A program made the translations under genes and the position numbers. A DNA stretch of 64,000 bases from an uncultured Paracoccaceae bacterium (GTDB lineage Bacteria > Pseudomonadota > Alphaproteobacteria > Rhodobacterales > Rhodobacteraceae). The notes beneath the pieces are model-generated. The model ran no database searches. It had not been told where the DNA came from and saw nothing but the letters and a program-made list of their open reading frames with translations. Below are positions 51,483-59,838 of the stretch, piece by piece. Positions within the stretch are counted from its first letter, which is position 1; every line of letters begins with the position of its first letter. The stretch lies in the NCBI GenBank assembly GCA_947488175.1, contig CANKYO010000003.1, positions 186,001 to 250,000 on the forward strand, given 5' to 3'.

Positions 51483-52261
51483 GGCCAGGCACCAAAGGGG
51501 GCGGCCATGAAAGTACTAAACGTCGCCATCCAGATCGCCAGCATGATAGGCGCCGTGATCAGCAACAACAGCAGCCCGCCCGCAGTGATTGCCGGGGCAC
51601 CCACGAAAGACACCATAAGCTGTGGCATGGCCCGGTTGATCACCCCAAGGACGACGTTGTAGATCAGTGAGGCGATCAGGAACGGCGCGGCCAGAGTAAA
51701 GCCCAGACCGAATGCTCTGCTGACCTCGGCGGTTCCGATGTGGCTGACCGCCTCGCCATCTATCCGGACGCCGAAAGGCAGCAGATCATAGCTTTGGATC
51801 ATGTAAGCGGCGGCCTGAACGTGAAGTCCCGACAGGGCGGCCAGAGCGGTACCGGCCACAACCAGAAGATGGCCGATGGCTGGCTGAGGGTCCACCCCGG
51901 CGGTCCCTCCGAATATCTGCGAGAGCGATGTGGATTGTGCCGCGATAGATCCGGCAATTTGCAAGGCGAGGATGAAAAACCTTAAGAATAGACCGAAAAG
52001 GAGGCCTGCAATCACCTCTGGCCCGAGTAAGATTGCGGCGTCCAAGGGTGATCCGGGCAGCGTGGCCAGGCCAGGCGCAACCGCCGGAGCCACGACAAGC
52101 GTGAACATCAGCGACAGCATCAGCCGGACACGTATGGGCACGGGCTGATCGCCAAAGGCAGGCAGTACTGCCATCATGGCGCTGATACGCACAAAAACTG
52201 CAAACCCAGTCCACAACACCGTTTGCGAGATCGGCAGCAGCGGCATCAGGTCGTCCATCAT
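51479..52261 (-). CDS. fliR: Flagellar export gate protein FliR
   Basis: Membrane component of the export gate, 260 residues with about six hydrophobic helices: ISAMMAVLPAFGDQPVPIRVRLMLSLMFTLVVAP, PEVIAGLLFGLFLRFFILALQIAGSIAAQSTSLSQIFG (cited by GLLFGLFLRFFILALQIAGS). Start at ATG 52261 or 52258; it overlaps flhA and flhB by 4 bases each. Order flhA-fliR-flhB is the usual alphaproteobacterial arrangement. Confidence 0.92.
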   Translation of the reverse strand: MMDDLMPLLPISQTVLWTGFAVFVRISAMMAVLPAFGDQPVPIRVRLMLSLMFTLVVAPAVAPGLATLPGSPLDAAILLGPEVIAGLLFGLFLRFFILALQIAGSIAAQSTSLSQIFGGTAGVDPQPAIGHLLVVAGTALAALSGLHVQAAAYMIQSYDLLPFGVRIDGEAVSHIGTAEVSRAFGLGFTLAAPFLIASLIYNVVLGVINRAMPQLMVSFVGAPAITAGGLLLLLITAPIMLAIWMATFSTFMAAPFGAWP

Positions 52262-54348
52262 CCGGGAACAAGCCCGACCAGCGCGGGGCGGGCATCGATC
52301 CCGATTTCCTCAAATGACAGCACAGGGTTCATGATCCCCTTGGCGGCCATGACCGTGCGCAGAAAACGCCGCCTGCGCATTGATGTGACAACGGCTGCAT
52401 AGGCCCCAGTCGCGGCGGCTTGTCCAAGTTTTTCGGCAATGCCGTCGGCCAGTTGGTTGAAACTTTCGGGGGGCAAGGCAACGTCACCAGTGCCCCGATC
52501 ACTGCGGATTTCATAGGTCGCAAAGGTATCTTCCCATTCCGGAGCAAGCTGCACCAGTGGGATCGTGCCATCAGACCTGCGCATTTCAGCAACCAGTTGG
52601 AAGCCAAGCCGTTGGCGTACATGTTCGGTAATACCATCGGCGGTTTGAAACAACTGACGCCCCTCGGCGGTTGCTTCGAGGATCAGTGGCATGTTCCGGA
52701 TGGATACGCGTTCTTCCAGCAATAGCCGTAGCACCGACAGCAGCACATCAATCGGCACCTTGTCCGGGATCAATTCGTCCAGCAGTTTACGGTTGGCTTC
52801 GGCCCGCCCCGGATCGCTCAGATTGACCATTTCGTCCAGGCGTCTGCGCAAGGCCTTAAGCGTTAGTAGTCGTGGAAAGTTCCGCTTGACGATTTCGAGC
52901 AGATGGGTTGCCAGCACTTCGGTCGGTTGCACGGTCGTCAACCCCGCCAGGGCCGCGGCTTCCTGATGTACAGGATCAATCCATCGGGCCGGGGCGCCAT
53001 AAACTGGCTCTTTGACCGCCTCACCCGGAAGGTCGGACGCTTCGCCATCATTCATCAGCGCCAACACCTGATTGGCCTTCAGCGTATCGCGCACCTGTTC
53101 GACCCCCTGCACATGGACGGCATAGCAGCCCGCCGGCAATGCAGCATTATCGGTCAGCCGGATTTCGGGCAGCAGAACGCCAAAGGCTGTGGCGACATGG
53201 CTGCGCATGTTGGCAATACGCGCATCAAGACCGGTGCCCGGGTCCAGCACCATATCAACAAGGTCCGGGGCGAACTCCACATGGATGTCATCCAGATCGA
53301 GTACATCGCCGAGCGATTCCTTTGCTGGTGCCGTCTCGGTCTTTTCGGGGGTTTGCGCTGCCTTTTCGGCCGCCTTTTGTGCGGATGCCGACATCAGATA
53401 GGCACAAACCCCAAGGGTGATCGCCCCCAGCACGAACGGCAGGAACGGCAGCCCCGGAACTAAGGCAAACAACCCCATCAAAAGTGCGACTGTCGCCAGC
53501 GCTGCCGGGTGCCGCCCCAACTGAGCGACCAAGGCCAGATCCGTGGCACCGGTGGCCCCGCCCCGGGCGAGCAAAAGTGCGGACGCAATTGAGATGATGA
53601 CAGCGGGTATCTGCGAGACCAGCCCATCACCAACTGTCAGAATGGCATATGTTTCAAAGGCTTGACCAATCGGCATGCCGTGGACCGAGATACCGATGAC
53701 CAGCCCCATGATCAGGTTGAGCGCTGTAATCAGAAGTCCGGCAATTGCATCGCCCTTGACGAATTTGGATGCCCCATCAAGTGAGCCAAAGAATGTCGTT
53801 TCCGCCTGTTCGCGTTCGCGCCTTTGCTTGGCCTCCTGATGGTCGATGGCGCCTGCCGACATGTCGCTGTCGATGGCCAACTGCTTGCCCGGCATGGCAT
53901 CCAGCGCAAACCGTGCGCCGACTTCGGCCATGCGGGTGGCGCCCTTGTTGATGACCACAAAATTCACGATCAACAAGACGCAGAACACCACAAGGCCGAG
54001 CAGGACGTTGCCTCCCATCACGAACATGGCAAAGCCTTCGATCACGTCGCCTGCCGCATCCGTTCCGGTATGTCCTTCGCCAATGATCAGTTTGGTTGAT
54101 GACACATTGAGCGACAGCCGCAGCATCAGCGACGCCAAAAGCACCGTCGGAAAGGCGGAGAAATCGAGCGGCCTGTCGATGAATAACGTGACGGTAAAGA
54201 TCAGAATGGCCAGAGCGAATGACGCGGCCAAACCGATGTCCAGCACCCAGGCCGGCATGGGCAGGATCATCATCACGATGATCGCCATCAACGCCAGTGC
54301 CAGCAGGATCGTTGGCTGAAAAATGTCTTTCAGGGCGAGTCCGGTCAT
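52258..54348 (-). CDS. flhA: Flagellar export gate protein FlhA
   Basis: Large export-gate subunit, 696 residues. Eight N-terminal transmembrane helices (first 310 residues) with the FHIPEP-type linker RMAEVGARFALDAMPGKQLAIDSDMSAG, and FFGSLDGASKFVKGDAIAGLLI, followed by a cytoplasmic domain with ARWIDPVHQEAAALAGLTTVQPTEVLATHL and NMPLILEATAEG. Length and landmarks are normal. A lytic transglycosylase gene lies 3 bases upstream. In the region 53340-53400 a Lys/Glu/Ala-rich linker (KAAEKAAQTPEKTETAPAKE) joins the two halves. Confidence 0.95.
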   Translation of the reverse strand: MTGLALKDIFQPTILLALALMAIIVMMILPMPAWVLDIGLAASFALAILIFTVTLFIDRPLDFSAFPTVLLASLMLRLSLNVSSTKLIIGEGHTGTDAAGDVIEGFAMFVMGGNVLLGLVVFCVLLIVNFVVINKGATRMAEVGARFALDAMPGKQLAIDSDMSAGAIDHQEAKQRREREQAETTFFGSLDGASKFVKGDAIAGLLITALNLIMGLVIGISVHGMPIGQAFETYAILTVGDGLVSQIPAVIISIASALLLARGGATGATDLALVAQLGRHPAALATVALLMGLFALVPGLPFLPFVLGAITLGVCAYLMSASAQKAAEKAAQTPEKTETAPAKESLGDVLDLDDIHVEFAPDLVDMVLDPGTGLDARIANMRSHVATAFGVLLPEIRLTDNAALPAGCYAVHVQGVEQVRDTLKANQVLALMNDGEASDLPGEAVKEPVYGAPARWIDPVHQEAAALAGLTTVQPTEVLATHLLEIVKRNFPRLLTLKALRRRLDEMVNLSDPGRAEANRKLLDELIPDKVPIDVLLSVLRLLLEERVSIRNMPLILEATAEGRQLFQTADGITEHVRQRLGFQLVAEMRRSDGTIPLVQLAPEWEDTFATYEIRSDRGTGDVALPPESFNQLADGIAEKLGQAAATGAYAAVVTSMRRRRFLRTVMAAKGIMNPVLSFEEIGIDARPALVGLVPG

Positions 54349-54351
54349 GCT

Positions 54352-55023
54352 TTAGCGCCCATCAAATACCGGCACCAGCGATCCCTTCGCGGTGCGGCCT
54401 GATCCGGGTTGCAACAGCGGGAATGTGTTTTCCCTGCTGGCCAGGATTGACGGCAGTATATTCGTATCAGCCGCTGCGGCATAAAACCGATCAAAGCGCT
54501 GGCGATATTGCGTAGCGAGTATCGGTGTGCGGGAATGATAGGCGCCTGCTGCCTCTGACCAACTGCCGGTTTCATCAAAAAGCTGTTGTAAGAACCGCGC
54601 CGCGTAGGACGCACTGGCGTCGGGATCAAGCATCTGATCAACTGACGCGAAGTGCTGACCATGCCATCGATAACTGATCTGAAAACAGCCTAAGTCAAAG
54701 CTGTGAACGTCTCCGGCAACACTTTGTTGCGCCCGCGCGAGCGCTGCAGCGCGTGTGTCCAGCCAGTAACCTTGACCGTCGACTTTGATGGTCCACGGCC
54801 AGGGTGTGACATGGCCATCTTTGTTGCGTCCTGTTTCGGTCTGAGCAATGGCCCAAAGCACAGCGAACGGCACGCTCGTTTGTGCCGCGGCGCGCTGTGC
54901 AGCGTCTCTGCAGATGTTGGATGTGCGCGGCTCTGCCGGACTTCCCATGTGCACGATTATAAGTAGGACCGCGAAGCCCAGCGCATTGGGAAGCGTCGTT
55001 CGCCTTGGCATTCTGCCAATCAT
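54352..55023 (-). CDS. Flagellar-cluster lytic transglycosylase (SLT domain)
   Basis: A 223-residue exported protein. After a signal-like helix (ALGFAVLLIIVHMGSPAE) comes CRDAAQRAAAQTSVPFAVLWAIAQTETGRN, the SLT catalytic helix with Glu in QTETG (about residue 55), then LGCFQISYRWHGQHFASVDQMLDP, ASYAARFLQQLFDET and GAYHSRTPILATQYRQRF. It probably cuts peptidoglycan for rod passage, supplying the muramidase role missing from the short FlgJ at 40291. ATG 55023 lies just after AAGGA; ATG 55011 is an alternative. Ends 3 bases before flhA. Confidence 0.82.
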   Translation of the reverse strand: MIGRMPRRTTLPNALGFAVLLIIVHMGSPAEPRTSNICRDAAQRAAAQTSVPFAVLWAIAQTETGRNKDGHVTPWPWTIKVDGQGYWLDTRAAALARAQQSVAGDVHSFDLGCFQISYRWHGQHFASVDQMLDPDASASYAARFLQQLFDETGSWSEAAGAYHSRTPILATQYRQRFDRFYAAAADTNILPSILASRENTFPLLQPGSGRTAKGSLVPVFDGR

Positions 55024-55102
55024 TCCTTCACACACCTTCTGATGTCGACTTTGATCAACGCTAGTGGCGAGAGGTTGACAATTCGTAAGCTTTAAGGAGC
55101 CG

Positions 55103-57340
55103 TCAAAAATCAGACGGCCCGGCGAAGCGCTCAAGAAGGTCCTGGACGACGTCGCGCGACTGAGCAGATTGTTCAAGCATCGTCCGGCCACTGGCCAAGG
55201 GCATTTCCGGGTCGAGCGTTGCGCGGTCCTGATCCAGAAACGCGGTAGATGCGGCTTGTAACAGCGCGTCCTCCGAGCTGACCAGATCCCCCCAATCGCC
55301 GCGCTGCCACTGCGACCGCGCGTCGCCGCCACGGCGGAAATCGCGTGCGATGAGGCTGTCTGTGGCGCGCATGTCATCGACGATCTGCCGCAGCGTGTCC
55401 GCCCGTTCGGTATTCCAATTCGTCAGAAGCGAATCCGCTCTGTCCAGATCGCCGAGCGCTATGGCCGCTTCGGCGCGGAGGTAATCGCGCTCTTCTGCCG
55501 TAGTGTCGCTGGATTTATTGGTCAGAAACTGTTGCGCGCGGTCAGCAAAGCCCAGGTCCAGCGACCGCCGCGCCAACGCGTGTTCCGTTTCCGGAGAAAT
55601 CGACGGCTGATCGTCTTCAAAGGCGAAAGAAAGAAAGTCACTATCTGACATACCAGCAGTTGCTGATCTCGCAAATTCATCCGCCAACATAGCGCCGCGT
55701 GTATCGCCGATTTGCTCCGCCTCGTCGCGCATCAGTTGTCTTGCTGCATCAAAGTTTGCGCTGTGAAGATAGGCCCGGATCTGTGCGACGGCCAGGTCAG
55801 CCGCCACTGGCAGCTGTGCATTTTCAAAACGAAGAGCGTCGGCGAGCACCAGATTATTTTCGTCGATGGGGCGGTTGTTCCGGACGGCCTGTTCAAGCAG
55901 GGTGATCATCACCTCGGGCGTGATACGCACTTCGGTCTCGACAATGTCCTCCAATTGCGCTGCGGCTACCTCATCTTTACCGAGCGCTCTGTTCAACGAT
56001 ACCTCCGCAAGCGCGGCGTCGAGCGGCGCATCGGATACGTCCCGGACGACATCAAGCGCCTGATACGCGGCGTCGTTATCTCCGATCGCCACGAACCGTT
56101 CCGTCAGGCGCGGTGCAAGATGGCTTTGCAGTGCTGGTGGAAGGGATTTAAAGGTGCGCAAAACAGACGGGCGGTCCAATTGTGAATCGAGCGCGCCATC
56201 GGAAAACGCCAGAGCGGCCCAGAGCGCGACTTCAGATTGGCAACTGACCTGTTGTGCGAATAAATCTGTATCGACCGTTTCGCCATCGATGATGTTCGCG
56301 ATTGCCGCGAGATACAGCCGTTCCTGCGATGTAACCGCATCCAGTTTCAAAACCTGCTGCGCCTCACGCCCGAAGCCGAAATAGATATATCTGCGGGCGA
56401 GCGTTGTGACGGCTTCTTCTTCAAGCCGGTCGAATTCTCCTGTCAGTTGCGCACGCGCTTCACCAATCTGGGCTGCATAGGGTCGTTCATCCCCCCAGCT
56501 TGCCACGTCAAAATACTGGCCTGGAAGGCAGGTTTTCCCTTGTTGGGTAATGGGTACAAATGGATCATCGGGAATGGCGGCCCGGTCAATGCTGGTCGCA
56601 ACGCGGAGTCCGGGGGCGGGCCTGTCTTCGAGGTTATTGATCGTCGGTGCCCCCGCATCCCCTGTGCTATTACCCAGATCGGTCTCCAGCAGTCCCTGGC
56701 TTAGCGCACGCCCAAGACTTTCCGTTACAGATTGTTCCAGTGCAGCGAGATCAGATATGACGCTGCCCTCAACGGGTAAGTCGGGTTCCTGAACAGGCAC
56801 GTTTATCACAGCAGCCGGCTGAACTGCTTCAACCACTTCCGACACGGTTTCTGATCGTTGTTGTGGGAAAAGTGGCAAAATCGGCTCGCGTTGGATCAGG
56901 TATGTGGTGTTGGGCACCGGCCCGCGAGCCGCTGAATCGGCAGGCGGCGCGTCCAGAACCGTCTCGAAGGGAGACCCGGGTGAGGCGGTGCCGTCCCTGA
57001 CGTCGATGACCAGAATGCCCGGACGATCAAGGAAAGCTTCTGCATAGCACGAGCATCCCAGCTCCAAACGCAATTCTCCTGCGTCCGGGTCTTGCGACAC
57101 CGCCGTGATCCGGTCTTGTGGAATGAGATCGAAAAATCCGCTTGTCTCGTAACCGTCCGTTCCCGCAAGCCGCACCACATAGCTGTTGTCGCGTCGCCCA
57201 AGCAGCCATTCAGCACCGGTCGGAATAATCAGAACGACCCGTGTGAATTCAGCGTGCTCTCCTGTTTGTACCCGCACGGGTTCAGCGGTTGCTACGCCCA
57301 GCCAGAAGACCGACAGCAGAAATACTAGCATATGTCTCAT
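55103..57340 (-). CDS. Large periplasmic stator-associated protein, unknown family (AMIN-like N-terminus, helical repeats)
   Basis: A 745-residue exported protein I do not recognise by family. Signal peptide at residues 1-19 (FLLSVFWLGVATA). Residues about 20-113 look like an AMIN-type beta domain (FTRVVLIIPTGAEWLLG, SYVVRLAG, GILVIDVRDG) with a Cys-x-Cys at 96-98. Residues about 115-265 are low-complexity and acidic. From about 270 to the end it is alpha-helical with TPR/SEL1-like spacing (ALARRSLDLGFADRAQQFL, RAEAAIALGDLDRADSLL). It overlaps motA by 4 bases, with a motE-like gene upstream. MotC, a periplasmic MotB partner in rhizobia, would occupy this place; that is inference from context. 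Confidence 0.8.
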   Translation of the reverse strand: MRHMLVFLLSVFWLGVATAEPVRVQTGEHAEFTRVVLIIPTGAEWLLGRRDNSYVVRLAGTDGYETSGFFDLIPQDRITAVSQDPDAGELRLELGCSCYAEAFLDRPGILVIDVRDGTASPGSPFETVLDAPPADSAARGPVPNTTYLIQREPILPLFPQQRSETVSEVVEAVQPAAVINVPVQEPDLPVEGSVISDLAALEQSVTESLGRALSQGLLETDLGNSTGDAGAPTINNLEDRPAPGLRVATSIDRAAIPDDPFVPITQQGKTCLPGQYFDVASWGDERPYAAQIGEARAQLTGEFDRLEEEAVTTLARRYIYFGFGREAQQVLKLDAVTSQERLYLAAIANIIDGETVDTDLFAQQVSCQSEVALWAALAFSDGALDSQLDRPSVLRTFKSLPPALQSHLAPRLTERFVAIGDNDAAYQALDVVRDVSDAPLDAALAEVSLNRALGKDEVAAAQLEDIVETEVRITPEVMITLLEQAVRNNRPIDENNLVLADALRFENAQLPVAADLAVAQIRAYLHSANFDAARQLMRDEAEQIGDTRGAMLADEFARSATAGMSDSDFLSFAFEDDQPSISPETEHALARRSLDLGFADRAQQFLTNKSSDTTAEERDYLRAEAAIALGDLDRADSLLTNWNTERADTLRQIVDDMRATDSLIARDFRRGGDARSQWQRGDWGDLVSSEDALLQAASTAFLDQDRATLDPEMPLASGRTMLEQSAQSRDVVQDLLERFAGPSDF

Positions 57341-58206
57341 GCTGCATCCTGTTTTGCAGCCTTCAGCGCATCCTCCATCTCAGCAAAGGTGGGGCGATGA
57401 TGGCCCGGCATATTCTGACGACCGACTTCAATACAGATGTTGGGGGCATGTGCGTGCAGATTGGCGACCAGCACCTCGCGGATCAGCTGATGGAAATGGG
57501 CATCTTCTTCGATCACGGCTTTCACTTTCGCCGAGAATGGGCCGACGAGACCATAGGCCAGAAACACACCCAGAAAAGTGCCGACCAATGCGCCGCCAAT
57601 CAGCTTGCCCAGCACTTCGGGCGGCTGGTCGATCGACGCCATGGTTTTGATGACCCCCAGAACGGCCGCCACAATGCCAAGGGCAGGCAGACCGTCGGCC
57701 ACAGTTTGCAGCGCGTGGGTCGAATGCATTTTGTGATGTAAAGTCGCCTCAATCCTTTTCTCCAGGATCTCCTCAACTTGGTGAGGATCATCATAATTCA
57801 TTGATGCGGATCGCAAGGTATCGCAGATCAGGGCAACCGCCTCCTTGTCGTCGAGAATTTTTGGATACTTTCCGAAAATCGTCGATGAATCCGGTGCCTC
57901 GATATGGCTTTCCAATGAGACGGGGTTCGTGCGCGCCACCCGGATCAGTTCAAACAGCATGCACAACAGATCGCGATAATCCTGCGCCTGCCATTTCGGG
58001 CCCTTAAAGACCTTCCCCAGATCCTTCATCGTGTGTTTGATAGCGGCAGTGTCGTTGCTGATCACAAATGCGCCGATTGCGGCGCCACCAATCATGATCA
58101 TCTCGAAAGGCAACGACTTCAAAATGATACCCATCTTGCCGCCAGCCAGCAGATAGCCACCAAAGACCATCACAAAGATGATCACAATACCGATCAGACC
58201 AACCAT
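57337..58206 (-). CDS. motA: Flagellar motor stator protein MotA
   Basis: Proton-channel stator subunit, 289 residues, four transmembrane helices: VGLIGIVIIFVMVFGGYLLAGG, FEMIMIGGAAIGAFVIS, GLPALGIVAAVLGVIKTMASID, GALVGTFLGVFLAYGLVGPFSAKV. The cytoplasmic loop and PEVLGKLIGGALVGT hold the usual conserved Pro. ATG 58206 is preferred (MVGLIG). The 3' end overlaps the large periplasmic protein gene. MotB, its normal partner, is not in the window. Confidence 0.94.
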   Translation of the reverse strand: MVGLIGIVIIFVMVFGGYLLAGGKMGIILKSLPFEMIMIGGAAIGAFVISNDTAAIKHTMKDLGKVFKGPKWQAQDYRDLLCMLFELIRVARTNPVSLESHIEAPDSSTIFGKYPKILDDKEAVALICDTLRSASMNYDDPHQVEEILEKRIEATLHHKMHSTHALQTVADGLPALGIVAAVLGVIKTMASIDQPPEVLGKLIGGALVGTFLGVFLAYGLVGPFSAKVKAVIEEDAHFHQLIREVLVANLHAHAPNICIEVGRQNMPGHHRPTFAEMEDALKAAKQDAA

Positions 58207-58292
58207 TCTAGTACGGTTCCCTTTGCAACCCAACAAGGCCTGACGGCCCCGTCCTTACCTCTACAGCGAAGGTGTTAACTTTCTCTCAGCGG

Positions 58293-58862
58293 CTATTCGG
58301 TTGGCACATTTGCGTTGCGCCCGGCCAGAACGACGCTGAAGGAATACGCTGTTTCCGGTGCGAGCTGTGTCATGATCAATGCGGCGGCGTCAGGGCGCAT
58401 CATCCCCAGAAAACCGGCAGCGAACTGGGGTGGCATTTCCTCGAACAAGGCGGCGGCCTCTTTCGGTTTCATGTTTTCATAGACCGTGGTCAATTGCTCA
58501 AGATCGGTGAGAGAGGCGCTATCTGCAGCAGCAATTGTGGCGGCGAGCGCCTGTTCTGCCGCAACAAGCTCTTCCAGTCGTTCGGCAATCTCGACCTCGG
58601 CGACGCGCAGGGCCTGCATGCGGTCCTGCAACTGCGCTTCGCGCTCTGCGAGCCGTGCTTCCCGATCCCGAAATGCGGCGAGCAGCGCATCTGTGCTGGT
58701 TTCTTCGGGCGCAGTGGCGGCCACCGCCGGTTCAACCTCAGTATCATTTGCCAGGGCAGGACCGGCCTGCGCGCTGAGGCGGACCACCGCAGAGGCGATC
58801 AGAAGGCCAGAAATGATATGCAGCGTGCCGCGCCTGCCGCGGCGTCTTACCTTTGACATCAT
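58293..58862 (-). CDS. MotE-like protein (MgtE N-terminal-like helical domain)
   Basis: A 189-residue exported protein with a basic N-terminus and signal-like helix (LHIISGLLIASAVVRLSAQAG), an acidic linker, a long coiled coil (AAFRDREARLAEREAQLQDRMQALRVAEVEIAERLEELVAAEQ, residues about 62-104) and a C-terminal MgtE_N-like helical domain (TTVYENMKPKEAAALFEEMPPQFAAGFLGMMRPDAAALIM). This is the MotE pattern; in rhizobia MotE is the chaperone of periplasmic MotC. It lies 86 bases upstream of motA and overlaps the coiled-coil gene by 4 bases. Confidence 0.78.
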   Translation of the reverse strand: MMSKVRRRGRRGTLHIISGLLIASAVVRLSAQAGPALANDTEVEPAVAATAPEETSTDALLAAFRDREARLAEREAQLQDRMQALRVAEVEIAERLEELVAAEQALAATIAAADSASLTDLEQLTTVYENMKPKEAAALFEEMPPQFAAGFLGMMRPDAAALIMTQLAPETAYSFSVVLAGRNANVPTE

Positions 58863-59215
58863 TGATGCCCCTTCGGGCCTGCGGGCCTGCGCACGAAAAA
58901 GGGGCTATCGCTGGTTTGGGTTGTCACCGGGTCGGGCAAATCATGCAGCGACGCGACAAGTAGTTCCAAGCGCTGGCCAGCCGCCTCTGCCCGGGTGCTG
59001 ACCTCATCAAGGGTGCCGACGGATGTTTTTGCTGTCATTTGTGCCTGATTCAGCGTCTTGATCAGGTCGTCGACCTGAGCCGATAAGACAGCCACCGCGC
59101 CGCCGACACCTTTCTCGAGGTCGGTGAACCGGCGCAAACGGCGCGATAAAACAAAACAGTAAAAGCCCGCGCCAAGCGCACCTGCCACCAACAGAATATC
59201 AGCGATCATCATCAT
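58859..59215 (-). CDS. Small membrane-anchored coiled-coil protein (DUF6468-like)
   Basis: A 118-residue protein with one N-terminal transmembrane helix (ADILLVAGALGAGFYCFVLS) then an alpha-helical coiled-coil region (VAVLSAQVDDLIKTLNQAQMTAKTSVGTLDEVSTRAEAAGQRLELL). A protein of this size and shape, sometimes labelled DUF6468, recurs between fliL and the motor genes in alphaproteobacteria; I am not sure of the family. It runs fliL, this gene, motE-like, with gaps of 11 bases and an overlap. Role unknown, probably stator-linked. Confidence 0.5.
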   Translation of the reverse strand: MMMIADILLVAGALGAGFYCFVLSRRLRRFTDLEKGVGGAVAVLSAQVDDLIKTLNQAQMTAKTSVGTLDEVSTRAEAAGQRLELLVASLHDLPDPVTTQTSDSPFFVRRPAGPKGHQ

Positions 59216-59226
59216 TCTCTTATCCC

Positions 59227-59718
59227 TCAGCTCAGCACGAATTCCATAATCAGCAGATCCTTGATTCGACCCTCACCGGCGACGACCTGAACCCGTCGCA
59301 ACATCTGCCCCCGCAGGCGAACCAGCGCTGTCGGGTCTTCCAGTTCGCGTAGTTCCACCGCCCGGAGATAGCCGTTCAGAACATCGATAATTCGGGGTTT
59401 GATTGCTTCCACCTCGGCCACGTCGTCAGGCGCAACCTCAAGCTGCGCGGAAAACCGGAGGTGATCACGGCCACCGTTACCTGGCAAAGAAATGACCAGC
59501 GGGTCGATTGCGACAAAGGATACGTTCAGTTCCTTCGGTTCCGACTTCTCGTCAGCGCTGGCGTCTTGTGCATTTTCAGCAGAACCCCCGATCATACCGG
59601 ATTGAACAGCAAAGAATCCGCCGCCACCGCCCAGAAGCGCCAACACCAGTCCGATAATCAACGGCAGCTTGGACCCCTTCTTGGGGGCCTCTTCGGGCAC
59701 GTCAGCATCGGCAGTCAT
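59227..59718 (-). CDS. fliL: Flagellar basal-body-associated protein FliL
   Basis: Stator-associated inner-membrane protein, 163 residues. One transmembrane helix (LPLIIGLVLALLGGGGGFFAVQSG, residues about 18-41), an acidic linker, and the periplasmic FliL domain with VSFVAIDPLVISLPGNGGRDHLRFSAQLEVAPD, ending GRIKDLLIMEFVLS. ATG 59718 (MTADADV) is the start; a much longer in-frame reading crosses the divergent fliF start and is rejected. Divergent from fliF. Together with the copy at 49517 there are two FliL-like genes. Confidence 0.9.
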   Translation of the reverse strand: MTADADVPEEAPKKGSKLPLIIGLVLALLGGGGGFFAVQSGMIGGSAENAQDASADEKSEPKELNVSFVAIDPLVISLPGNGGRDHLRFSAQLEVAPDDVAEVEAIKPRIIDVLNGYLRAVELRELEDPTALVRLRGQMLRRVQVVAGEGRIKDLLIMEFVLS

Positions 59719-59765
59719 GGCAATCAACCCTCTTAGAACTTTTCCGGAACATAAACTGATAAGCC

Positions 59766-59780
59766 CTAACCGATTGTTAA
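59766..59780. promoter_or_regulatory. Possible CtrA site in the fliL/fliF divergent gap
   Basis: CTAA-N7-TTAA on the plus strand, i.e. TTAA-N7-TTAG on the minus strand, one mismatch from the CtrA consensus. It is near the middle of the 120-base gap shared by the fliL and fliF promoters. Confidence 0.4.
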
Positions 59781-59838
59781 GGCTCATGGCCCTAAACAGG
59801 GGATACTCGGCAGAACGCCAATGTGATGGAGAACCAGA

